Shown here one piece after another: positions 13,096 through 21,187 of a stretch of DNA of 22,502 bases; position 1 is the stretch's first letter, and each line of letters begins with the position of its first letter. The DNA is from a virus. The stretch lies in the IMG/VR virus record IMGVR_UViG_3300030419_003547, positions 1-22,502 of that record, one strand, 5' to 3'. Below the pieces are notes generated by a model, which was not told the DNA's origin, made no database searches, and was given only the letters and a program-made list of their open reading frames with translations. A program made the position numbers and the translations under genes.

Positions 13096-13812
13096 ATGCC
13101 TTATACAGAGGAAGAACTAAAAAGTTATCAGTTCTATTTAGATAGAATTGAAAATCAAAGACAAGAGTATAACGATTATTTATCAGATGAAACACTTTTT
13201 GAACAAAGTTCAAGAAATCATATTGTTGTAAAAGATACTAATACTTTAATAAGTTTTGAAGATATAGACGAAAATAGAAGAAAACAAAGCCCTTTTCTTA
13301 GAGCTGGATTAAACAGAGACGACCATAATATTGTAAAATCAAATAATTATCCTACATTTTATAAAGATGAAAGATATGATAATACCATAAATTATGAAAT
13401 AAATTCTTTGATACCAGAAGCTCCACAATTACCAACGGTTCAATTATTTGATTATCCAAATGATAATGTTTTAAATCCCGTAAAAATTGACAATAATGGA
13501 GAAACTATTAGACCAAATTTACTTACACCTTCAAGAACGAAACCAAATGAAAGAACAAATGGTTATAGTATTGATTTAGTAAATGGTGATATTATTGCAA
13601 TAGATGGTTGGACAGAAACACAATCAGAACTTGGTCTTGATATTTATTATTTAGAAAACAATCGTAAAAGACGATTTCCAACTATGAAAATATTAAACTC
13701 ATATAGAGGAACTTTATTAGGCCCACACACAGATTTAGAAGTTATAGTCATTGAAAAAGAAGATTTAGATTTTATATTATCAGGACAACCAATGGAATTT
13801 AATATACTATAA
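13096..13812 (+). CDS. Hypothetical tail/baseplate protein, 238 aa
   Basis: I do not recognise this protein. It is hydrophilic and rich in Asn, Asp, Arg and Tyr. A helical start 'YTEEELKSYQFYLDRIENQRQEYNDYLSD' is followed by a long extended region with many prolines (about 95-160; 'LIPEAPQLPTVQLFDYPNDN', 'NLLTPSRTKPNERTNG'). It ends in a compact beta part with 'YLENNRKRRFPTMKILNSYRGTLLGPH'. Such an extended, proline-bearing middle would suit a protein that threads between other baseplate parts. It follows the DNRLRE-like gene by 4 bases, behind GAGG, and precedes the next gene by 4 bases. Virion role inferred from position only. Confidence 0.7.
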   Translation: MPYTEEELKSYQFYLDRIENQRQEYNDYLSDETLFEQSSRNHIVVKDTNTLISFEDIDENRRKQSPFLRAGLNRDDHNIVKSNNYPTFYKDERYDNTINYEINSLIPEAPQLPTVQLFDYPNDNVLNPVKIDNNGETIRPNLLTPSRTKPNERTNGYSIDLVNGDIIAIDGWTETQSELGLDIYYLENNRKRRFPTMKILNSYRGTLLGPHTDLEVIVIEKEDLDFILSGQPMEFNIL

Positions 13813-13816
13813 AATT

Positions 13817-15367
13817 ATGGCAACAAACACATCAAGATTAAACAAAAACGACTTTGATATTCTATATACAGGAACTTCAGCAAGAAAAGGTATATTACCT
13901 ACGGTAGATTCACCGCCTTTTGGTGAAAGTGAAAAAGATTATATAGAAATGATAGTTTCAACAACAACTGGAACAATATTAGAATCTTTTGTTATAGCTA
14001 AAGGAAGTGATGTAAACCAACACTTTGATGAAGATGGTTATTTTGTAAAAATAAATCCAGGAATTTTTATGAGAGAAAAAGGATATTTTTCTGGTGAATA
14101 CAATATTGAATTTAATTTTTTAAGAGAAGTAGCCGGGTCTACAAATGAAACAATATTATTGACACATAATAATCAAATTTGGGAAGGCCCTACTTGGACA
14201 GATGACGATGGTAATATACTTCAAACAGCATATGATGAAGAAGCCGGAACAAACATGCCAGCTCTTTTATTAGACGACAACACAAATTTATTACAAGAAG
14301 TATCTTTAAAATATTACATTGATGAAATTTCAAGTGATAGAACAGAAGTTAGATTATTACCTTTTTCAATAGATGATAAAATTTATAGAGAAGAATTTAA
14401 ATCAATAGGAAAAGATAAAGTAGTCATAACATATGATAACAAACTTAATACAGATACAAAAGAAAAAAAATTTAAAGTTATAAATTATGAAAATATGGAT
14501 GATAAATTAAAACAATCATTTATTGGTGGAGAATTAGTTGTTTCCGATGCATACGAGTTATTAGATTTTAGTTCAGACGGTAGTGATATAAATATAGATT
14601 TCTTGGTTGGAGAAATGGTCGATACTAAAGGAGGAACTCGTATAGTGACTTGGGGAGAAAATTGGAAAAAAAGTCCGTTTACACCTTTGGGAAGTAATGG
14701 AGTATCTGGAAAATCACCTAATCATATTATTCACGGTGGAGATAACAATTATTATGTAGATGTTCCAAGTCCAACTCACAGAGTAGAAAAACTTCAGAAC
14801 GGATATATTGAAGACTTCGTTCTTACCGCAAATAAAGATGATGTAGATGATACTTTATTTGAAATGCTTGGAACAGGAGAAAATCAAAGTTACAACTCTG
14901 GAGATGCTACACAAGATTTTATAGATAAAAGAGGTGCATTAAGACCAGATTTCTTTTTGGGTGGAGCCGCAATTATAGGATATGATACATATGATAGGTA
15001 TGGATTTCCACTTTGGATAAGAGCAAAAGGAGATATAAAAAAATTAGTTGGTGCAAAATTAACAATAGATATAGACGGAGAAGTTATAGGTGGAGCTAAT
15101 GGAGCTTTCCTAACAAAATTCACAGGACAAAAAGTTGCAACCTTTAATGGTGAAAATACATTTGTAAGAATAACTACACCGATGGACACAACAGATGATG
15201 GTGATGATGCGAGAGCAGGAGTTTTAGTCAATTTAAATGTTAAATTTGAACATCCACTTTGGACTGGTAATATACAGAAAAATAATGTCTTTGGTATAAT
15301 GCCAGATGACGACAAAGATGCAGCTAAAAACTTTGTTAATGCTGGGTTTGATGGAGGGCGTAAATAA
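13817..15367 (+). CDS. Virion structural protein, possibly related to the next gene's N-terminal arm
   Basis: This 516-residue protein is beta-rich and acidic, with no membrane segment. Residues about 75-105 read 'FVKINPGIFMREKGYFSGEYNIEFNFLRE', and about 161-184 read 'EVSLKYYIDEISSDRTEVRLLPF'. The second motif, an 'EIS.DRTE.RL' strand, is one I recall from large tail proteins of T4-like marine phages. The following gene has the same order of two shorter motifs. The C-terminal half contains 'GGAAIIGYDTYDRYGFPLWIRAKGD' and ends with a beta region (about 400-490) holding 'FLTKFTGQKVATFNGENTFVRITTPM'. No Shine-Dalgarno site is visible; it starts 4 bases after the previous stop. Probably a baseplate or proximal tail-fibre component. 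Confidence 0.68.
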   Translation: MATNTSRLNKNDFDILYTGTSARKGILPTVDSPPFGESEKDYIEMIVSTTTGTILESFVIAKGSDVNQHFDEDGYFVKINPGIFMREKGYFSGEYNIEFNFLREVAGSTNETILLTHNNQIWEGPTWTDDDGNILQTAYDEEAGTNMPALLLDDNTNLLQEVSLKYYIDEISSDRTEVRLLPFSIDDKIYREEFKSIGKDKVVITYDNKLNTDTKEKKFKVINYENMDDKLKQSFIGGELVVSDAYELLDFSSDGSDINIDFLVGEMVDTKGGTRIVTWGENWKKSPFTPLGSNGVSGKSPNHIIHGGDNNYYVDVPSPTHRVEKLQNGYIEDFVLTANKDDVDDTLFEMLGTGENQSYNSGDATQDFIDKRGALRPDFFLGGAAIIGYDTYDRYGFPLWIRAKGDIKKLVGAKLTIDIDGEVIGGANGAFLTKFTGQKVATFNGENTFVRITTPMDTTDDGDDARAGVLVNLNVKFEHPLWTGNIQKNNVFGIMPDDDKDAAKNFVNAGFDGGRK

Positions 15368-18300
15368 TGAAATTTACAATATTATATGGGCCCAACTTTT
15401 CTCAAGAAAACGGCATTAATATATTTAATGTATCTAATACAAATAATGTAGGAACAATAAGATTAAAACCTGATTGGAGTGAAGCATTAGAAGGTCAATA
15501 TAACCACAGATTTGTTTCAACTAATTGGAAAATATATAACCAAGAACAAATAACAGAACAAGCTGGAGGGTTTTCACACCAAGACGGTTCAGAAGGAATT
15601 GAACAATCTTTTGGTGGATATAAATCTGGTGAATATTCAATAAAAGTTAGTTTTAAATATAGTTGGATGGAAGAAGGCCCTGGTGGTTCGGAAACCATAA
15701 CCAGTCCAGAACTTCAAAGTGAGGGTATGTTTAGGATAATAAATGATAATGGTGATGATGATAATGGTGGTGAAGGTAGTGGTGATAGAGACAATAAAGT
15801 TTATGTAACATATAAATCTAAAATTTTAGATATAGACACAAATACTGGTGAAATAACAACAGAAGATAATTTTGATAAAAATACATATTTAGCGTCTTTA
15901 GGATATAGTGATGATATAATATCTGAAGCAAAACAATTTGAAGAATCAGAAGGTTGGGCAATCAATTATAACTCAATGGATTCAAGAAATTTAAATGTTC
16001 TATTAAATATTAGAGGAAATAAATCAGTAATAGTAAATTCTAATATAGACGCAGAAACAACAAAATTAGACCCTTATTCAGTAGTATTAAAAACATATGA
16101 ACCTTTACCAGAAGCTATATTTACGAAAGATAAAGTAAATGTTGTAAAGGAAATGATAAAACCTGTGAGAGATACTATAAGGTTAGTTCCATTTAACGAT
16201 GCAGATTTAGGAGATACATATTTATATCAACCAAATGATAAATCACCACAATATATAGATAATTTAAGAACATCTAATAAGACACAAGAAGATTTATTAA
16301 CATCAGATAATTACTTATCTGGTTCATTATTTAATGATATTATAAGTGGTAGTAATCAAGCCGATATTAATGTAGATTATAATGATTATGGTAATTTCTC
16401 AACATTTGGTTCAGTAAGAAAACGATTAGAAAATTTCTGGACTAAAATGGAAAGATATGAGTATTACTCAAAAGAAAGTGGTTCATTAGCCGCACTAACA
16501 GCTAGTGCAGTATTCAAATCAGAGATTGTAAAAAATGAAGAATTAAAAAATAATATTGTAAATAATTTTGACCACTTTGAAAAATATCTATTCTTTGAAA
16601 GTTCATCAGCGAATACAAGTTCATTTGGATTAGAGTTTGATACTTCTTGGCCAAAAGAAAATTCAACAAAACCACATAATGTATTAAGTGTAAGTTCATC
16701 TGCAGTTTCAACTTGGTATAATAATAATATTATCTCTGCATCTAACTATGACCAAAATAATCCAAATCGTTTAATAAATCTAATACCAGAATATCTGAAA
16801 CGAGATGATAATACAATAGCTTATAATACTGCATCATACGATAGTGGTTCAGCACTTTATAACAAAAGAGATGATGCATCAAATAAACCTTTCTTGGATT
16901 TCTTGGATATGACTGGACATTATTTTGATAATATGTTAATTTATATTAAAGCTTTTGAAGACATTTATAATAGAAGAGAAAATTTAGACAAGGGATTATC
17001 AAAAGACTTGGTATGGGCAGTTTCTAATGCTTTCGGTTGGAGACAACCATCAGGAAAAGAACTGATAGACCTACATAGATATTATAAAGGTCAATTTTTA
17101 AGTGGTTCAGCAACTTCATCAGCATATTCTACTTATTCAGTAGAAACAGAAAAAGATTTAGAGAGAGAAGTATGGAATCGTATCTTAACAAGTATGCCTT
17201 ATATTTTAAAAACAAAGGGAACAAAAGAGTCAATTCAAGCTCTTGTTAATGCTTATGGTATTCCACCATCAATTTTAAGAATAAATGAATATGGTGGTCC
17301 AGATAACAAAGACTATCAACCAACATTTGATATTCAACAAAGATTTACAAAAGCATTAGATTTCAAAGGAAGTCAATATATTTTAAGTCAATGGAAAGAA
17401 AGTTCAGGAAGTTTAAGAACACCAGATACAATAGAATTTAGATTTAGAACACCTTCTTCATCAAATCAAGTATTATTATCAAAAGATAATGAGTTTTTAG
17501 TAAGATTAAAAGAAGAAGGTTCAATAACAGATAATAAAGGTCGTATTGAATTTATATTATCAAGTTCAATGGGAACTGGTAGTGTAAGTTCATCATTATT
17601 CCCTGTTTATAACAACGAGTTTTGGTCAGTTGGTATTACAAGAGAAAAAAATAGTGGATATGATATTATATCAGACAGAACAACAGAATACAATGTAACA
17701 GAAAGTTTAAAATATAATTTATATGTAAAACAATATGAATCGGGTAGAAGTAAAATAGTTTACGACTCAGCAACATCAATGACTTTAAGTGGTTCAACCA
17801 CAGGTGATGCATCAGCTTCCGCATTATTAAATGGACAATGGACAGCGAGTGGTAATTTATATTGGGGTTCAACAGGTTCATTTGGTTCTACATTAGGTTC
17901 AGAATTTACAGGTTCATTACAAGAATTAAGACTTTGGAATGCTCCACTTACAGAATCAGCATTTAATAATCATACAAGAGCTCCAAAAACAATTAATGGT
18001 AACCACGCTTCAGCATCTTGGACAGATTTAGTATTTAGATTAAGATTAGATGAAAATAAAAACTTATCAACATCATCTGGTTCAAGAAATGTAGCCCCAG
18101 ACCAAACAACATTTGCAGCAACTTCAAGTGCGTTCCAAACTGGTAGTGCAGTTGGATTTACCGCTAATACTTATGTTAGTGTTGAACAAGAAGAAAAAAG
18201 ATTAACGCCTAATATAGGATTAAATAGAAAAACAAATACAAAGGTTAGGATAGAACAAAATTATGTTCCAACTGGTTCAGACGGATTTATAAGACTTAGC

Positions 18301-19380
18301 CCAGACACAAGAAAAGAAATTAGTTCTTATGATACAATGCCTTTGGATTCAAATAAAGTAGGAATTTTCTTTTCACCAACAGATGTTGTAAATCAAGATA
18401 TTATTGAGTCATTAGCAGATTTAGATTTTGAACAAGAGATTGGTGACCCAAGAGACCAAAAGAAATTATTTTATAGAGGACTGAAAAAATTAGCAGATTC
18501 TTATTTCCAAAAATATTCAGGAACAAATAATTTCTGGGACTATATGAGATTGGTAAAATACTATGACCAAGCTATATTTGAACAAATTAAAAAAGTAATA
18601 CCAGCAAGAGTTAATTTTAACTTCGGTTTATTAGTAGAACCTACTATTTTAGAACGAAGTAAAAATATAATGGGTAAAACACCAAGTATAGAAAATGTAT
18701 ATAAGAGTGGAGAAATAAATGTTGGTTTATTAGAAGCAACTCAATCTTGGAGAAGACCAGTAACATCAGTAACATCATCTTATACAGACTATACTGGAAT
18801 ATTATCAGAAAGTTTTAATAGAGAACCATCAGTTTATCTTATTGGAAGTGCTTCACTTTCATCTTCACTTGATGATTATAGATATCTAAATACCAACATT
18901 AGAACAAAAGAGGTATATTATTTAACATCAAGTATATCAGAAAGAAATTATGATATCACACTTACACCTGGTTTATCAAGTAGTGTTATTTATGAACCAG
19001 AAATATTATTTAATGAAGCGATAATGCCAAATTATTCATCATCAATAGAGCATCCAATTCTTAAAGAAAGAGAAATATTTTATACAAGTTCAACAGCAGT
19101 AGGAACTGCGGGAGTGGCCACAGGTTCACAAGTAAGATATTCACCATTATCAAGTTCTTTAATTCACGCTTATTCATCATCTTTAAAAGCCGCTGAATAC
19201 CAACCACTTTCAGACTATTCATCAGGATATAGAAGAAGTGTGTTTGAAGGAGTAAAGAATACAATAGATACAACAATTGATGGTAAATTACCAATAGAAG
19301 TTAAAGCTTCACAAGGAACTGCAGTGATAACACGAACAGAAAGTGGTGGTAAAAAACTTGAAGTAGTAAGAAAGAAATAA
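15367..19380 (+). CDS. Large baseplate/tail protein with tail-protein-I-like and LamG-like domains
   Basis: At 1337 residues this is the largest protein in the window. The N-terminal arm (1-120) is beta-rich, then an Asp/Gly linker at 127-142 (NDNGDDDNGGEGSG). The 'VRDTIRLVPF' motif is at 267-276. A helical region follows with 'FLDFLDMTGHYFDNMLIYIKAFEDIY' near 509. Around 612-640 'YILKTKGTKESIQALVNAYGIPPSILRI' resembles tail protein I of contractile tails. Residues about 662-878 look like a concanavalin/LamG sandwich: 'ALDFKGSQYI', 'FWSVGITRE', and 'FTGSLQELRLWNAPLTESAFNNH'. The C-terminal 'KYYDQAIFEQIKKVIPARVNFNFGLLVEP' (about 1064-1092) precedes a Ser-rich end. This suggests a large wedge protein, in the place of T4 gp7 or gp10, that carries a surface-binding lectin-like domain. 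Its ATG shares one base with the previous stop. Confidence 0.75.
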   Translation: MKFTILYGPNFSQENGINIFNVSNTNNVGTIRLKPDWSEALEGQYNHRFVSTNWKIYNQEQITEQAGGFSHQDGSEGIEQSFGGYKSGEYSIKVSFKYSWMEEGPGGSETITSPELQSEGMFRIINDNGDDDNGGEGSGDRDNKVYVTYKSKILDIDTNTGEITTEDNFDKNTYLASLGYSDDIISEAKQFEESEGWAINYNSMDSRNLNVLLNIRGNKSVIVNSNIDAETTKLDPYSVVLKTYEPLPEAIFTKDKVNVVKEMIKPVRDTIRLVPFNDADLGDTYLYQPNDKSPQYIDNLRTSNKTQEDLLTSDNYLSGSLFNDIISGSNQADINVDYNDYGNFSTFGSVRKRLENFWTKMERYEYYSKESGSLAALTASAVFKSEIVKNEELKNNIVNNFDHFEKYLFFESSSANTSSFGLEFDTSWPKENSTKPHNVLSVSSSAVSTWYNNNIISASNYDQNNPNRLINLIPEYLKRDDNTIAYNTASYDSGSALYNKRDDASNKPFLDFLDMTGHYFDNMLIYIKAFEDIYNRRENLDKGLSKDLVWAVSNAFGWRQPSGKELIDLHRYYKGQFLSGSATSSAYSTYSVETEKDLEREVWNRILTSMPYILKTKGTKESIQALVNAYGIPPSILRINEYGGPDNKDYQPTFDIQQRFTKALDFKGSQYILSQWKESSGSLRTPDTIEFRFRTPSSSNQVLLSKDNEFLVRLKEEGSITDNKGRIEFILSSSMGTGSVSSSLFPVYNNEFWSVGITREKNSGYDIISDRTTEYNVTESLKYNLYVKQYESGRSKIVYDSATSMTLSGSTTGDASASALLNGQWTASGNLYWGSTGSFGSTLGSEFTGSLQELRLWNAPLTESAFNNHTRAPKTINGNHASASWTDLVFRLRLDENKNLSTSSGSRNVAPDQTTFAATSSAFQTGSAVGFTANTYVSVEQEEKRLTPNIGLNRKTNTKVRIEQNYVPTGSDGFIRLSPDTRKEISSYDTMPLDSNKVGIFFSPTDVVNQDIIESLADLDFEQEIGDPRDQKKLFYRGLKKLADSYFQKYSGTNNFWDYMRLVKYYDQAIFEQIKKVIPARVNFNFGLLVEPTILERSKNIMGKTPSIENVYKSGEINVGLLEATQSWRRPVTSVTSSYTDYTGILSESFNREPSVYLIGSASLSSSLDDYRYLNTNIRTKEVYYLTSSISERNYDITLTPGLSSSVIYEPEILFNEAIMPNYSSSIEHPILKEREIFYTSSTAVGTAGVATGSQVRYSPLSSSLIHAYSSSLKAAEYQPLSDYSSGYRRSVFEGVKNTIDTTIDGKLPIEVKASQGTAVITRTESGGKKLEVVRKK

Positions 19381-19392
19381 TTTAACGAAAAA

Positions 19393-19416
19393 TTTTGTTT
19401 TCATATATTTATAATT
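19393..19416 (+). promoter_or_regulatory. Candidate late promoter, second strong copy
   Basis: TTTTGTTTTC followed by ATATATTTATAA (ends 19414) differs from the 7545-7566 copy by one base. It lies in the 90-base gap after the giant tail gene, 56 bases before the next ATG. The gap also holds a weak inverted repeat (AAATTTTG 19390-19397 with CAAAATTT 19443-19450). This would start a new transcript for the fibre-like virion genes. Confidence 0.6.
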
Positions 19417-19470
19417 GACACCGAAGTAGTTTCAAATGAAATCAAAATTTAATCACAAATAGGAGTAAAA

Positions 19471-20052
19471 ATGGGAGTTTTAGACAACACCACCGTAACA
19501 GTAGACGCTATTTTAACAAAAAAAGGTCGTGAGTTATTAGCAAAAGGAGAAGGACAATTTAATATAACAAAATTTTCTTTGGGAGATGACGAAATAGATT
19601 ATAATCTATATGATGTTACTCACCCAAATGGTTCTAATTTTTATGGGGAAGCGATAGAAAATATGAATCTATTAGAAGCTATCCCAAATCAAGATTTAGC
19701 ATTAAAATATCCACTTGGTGATGTTGAAGCTTCAAGTGATGGAGATGAAACAACAGGTAATTATACATTAAATATAAATCCACCATCAAGCACTATGAAA
19801 GCGGGTGAAAGAACTATATTTACTGCTACATTAACTGGATATTCAGGACAACCAAACTTTACATTTAGTTTAAGGGATACTGATTATGCAAGACTTGTTC
19901 AACCGAATTCAACAGCTGGTACAGTAACTGTAATCGGTAAACCAGTCTTAACAAACAGACAAACTGTTTTAACTATAACAGAAGAAATGACAGGAACAAG
20001 TAAACCAGTTAATATAACAATAGAACCATCATCAGTAGAACCATTAGTATAA
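19471..20052 (+). CDS. Virion structural protein with Ig-like C-terminal domain
   Basis: The first 80 residues have the pattern 'MGVLDNTTVTVDAILTKKGRELLAKGEGQFNITKFSLGDDEIDYNLYD', then 'HPNGSNFYGEAIENMNLLEA'. I recall this as a conserved virion protein of T4-like marine phages. The rest (about 97-190) looks like one immunoglobulin-like beta-sandwich: 'YTLNINPPSSTMKAGERTIFTATLTGYSG', 'FTFSLRDTDYARLV' and 'TVLTITEEMTGTSKPVNITIE'. Ig-like domains on phage surface proteins are thought to help weak binding to host or mucus sugars. The gene has a good AGGAG site and its own candidate promoter. It ends 10 bases before the next virion gene. Its exact place in the particle is not known. Confidence 0.75.
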   Translation: MGVLDNTTVTVDAILTKKGRELLAKGEGQFNITKFSLGDDEIDYNLYDVTHPNGSNFYGEAIENMNLLEAIPNQDLALKYPLGDVEASSDGDETTGNYTLNINPPSSTMKAGERTIFTATLTGYSGQPNFTFSLRDTDYARLVQPNSTAGTVTVIGKPVLTNRQTVLTITEEMTGTSKPVNITIEPSSVEPLV

Positions 20053-20062
20053 GGAATAGAAA

Positions 20063-21172
20063 ATGACAAAAGTAACATTTGATTTAAGCAGAGACATTGT
20101 AACAGAGGAAAATCAAACTCTAACATCGGGTATTTGGTCAGAAGGAGCCTCATCTCTAACTTCTTTCTTCACATCATCTACTCAATCAAGTTCTAACGGA
20201 CAATACTTTTTACAAGTATACAACAAAGATACTTCAGATTCAACATCTGCTAAACAATTTGCAGTTATGTATGGACATAAAGGTGGTAGTGGTTCATTAG
20301 GAGCTCCTGGAACAGCAGGTGGTAGAGATACAGCGGCTGTGTATGGACAATTATTAAATTTAACACAACCAGCAGAAACAGAGTTATTTGATTTCGGTAG
20401 TTCTACCGTAGAAACTAAACAACACATATATGGAATTCTATTTGATAGAAGTCGTATGAGAGAAAAAGTTGACCCAGGTAATTGGGAATTAGTTTTAGCA
20501 GGGCCAAATGGTTCAGCTACACAAAAATTATCATTGATTGATGATAGTTCTACAAACACATCAACTATCAATGATAACGGAGTTACTGAATACAATGTTG
20601 TAACTGGTTCTATACAAGGTGGTTCAACAACTATTGTTACAGCAGCTTCTTCAATGGGAGCTTCAACAGGTTCTTTTGGTAAATTCTATCCAGATTTTGG
20701 ATTAATTGTTTTAAATGCTAACGCATTAGAAAAATCACAAATTGGTAGTTTAGGAGCCGCTAAACCAGCATTTAGTCCATATTTTGAATTTGGACAAGCT
20801 CACACTGGAGGAACTTCTTATACTGGTTCAAATACACTACATAATGTAGCTTCACATAGTTTACATAGATTTGTAGATTCATTAAATTCTGGTTCATTAT
20901 TCCAAGCTCGTAGAGAAGAAGTAGTAAGTTCAACTCACTATTTTTGTAGAGTAATGAATGATAAATTTAACAGAAGTAATAATCCAACTTGGGTTACTGG
21001 TTCAGATGGTTCACCAAGAATTGAATCATTTAGAACAAATCCAAAGACTTATATAACTACCGTTGGTTTATACAATGATTCAAATGAACTATTAGCTGTA
21101 GCAAAATTAAGTCAACCAATTCTAAAATCAAAATCAAGAGAAGCACTGATTAAAGTTAAATTAGACTTTTAA
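20063..21172 (+). CDS. Virion structural protein, paralogue of the following gene
   Basis: The 369-residue protein is Ser/Thr/Gly-rich and beta-like. Its N-terminus carries 'FAVMYGHKGGSGSLG' (67-80). In the middle it has 'IYGILFDRSRMREKVDPGNWELVLAG' (122-147) and 'LSLIDD' (156-161), then 'FYPDFGLIVLNANAL' (208-222). It continues with 'CRVMNDKFNRSNNPTW' (295-310) and ends with 'YITTVGLYNDSNELLAVAKLSQPI' (330-353). The same motifs in the same order, with altered residues, occur in the gene at 21188, so the two are probably tandem duplicates. A C-terminus of this kind is familiar to me from virion proteins of T4-like marine phages. The exact structural role is unknown; tail fibre, neck or surface protein are all possible. 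Confidence 0.75.
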   Translation: MTKVTFDLSRDIVTEENQTLTSGIWSEGASSLTSFFTSSTQSSSNGQYFLQVYNKDTSDSTSAKQFAVMYGHKGGSGSLGAPGTAGGRDTAAVYGQLLNLTQPAETELFDFGSSTVETKQHIYGILFDRSRMREKVDPGNWELVLAGPNGSATQKLSLIDDSSTNTSTINDNGVTEYNVVTGSIQGGSTTIVTAASSMGASTGSFGKFYPDFGLIVLNANALEKSQIGSLGAAKPAFSPYFEFGQAHTGGTSYTGSNTLHNVASHSLHRFVDSLNSGSLFQARREEVVSSTHYFCRVMNDKFNRSNNPTWVTGSDGSPRIESFRTNPKTYITTVGLYNDSNELLAVAKLSQPILKSKSREALIKVKLDF

Positions 21173-21187
21173 TAAGGAACATCATAA

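Noticed and set aside
14587-14594. Second + strand TATAAATA
   Set aside because: It is inside the gene at 13817 and nearly 800 bases before the next start, so it is not a credible promoter for it.
14890-15315. 141-codon minus-strand open frame
   Set aside because: It is fully inside the + strand structural gene at 13817-15367, and its product (Ser/Pro/Ile-rich) shows no domain. It is a shadow of the coding frame.
15742-15790. GGTGATGATGATAATGGTGG-type repeat as a microsatellite or phase-variable tract
   Set aside because: The repeats are imperfect and encode an Asp/Gly linker in frame. Length changes would not be a clear on/off switch.
19390-19450. Inverted repeat AAATTTTG / CAAAATTT as a terminator after the giant tail gene
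   Set aside because: The arms are 45 bases apart with almost no G+C and no T-run after the second arm. Too weak to call.
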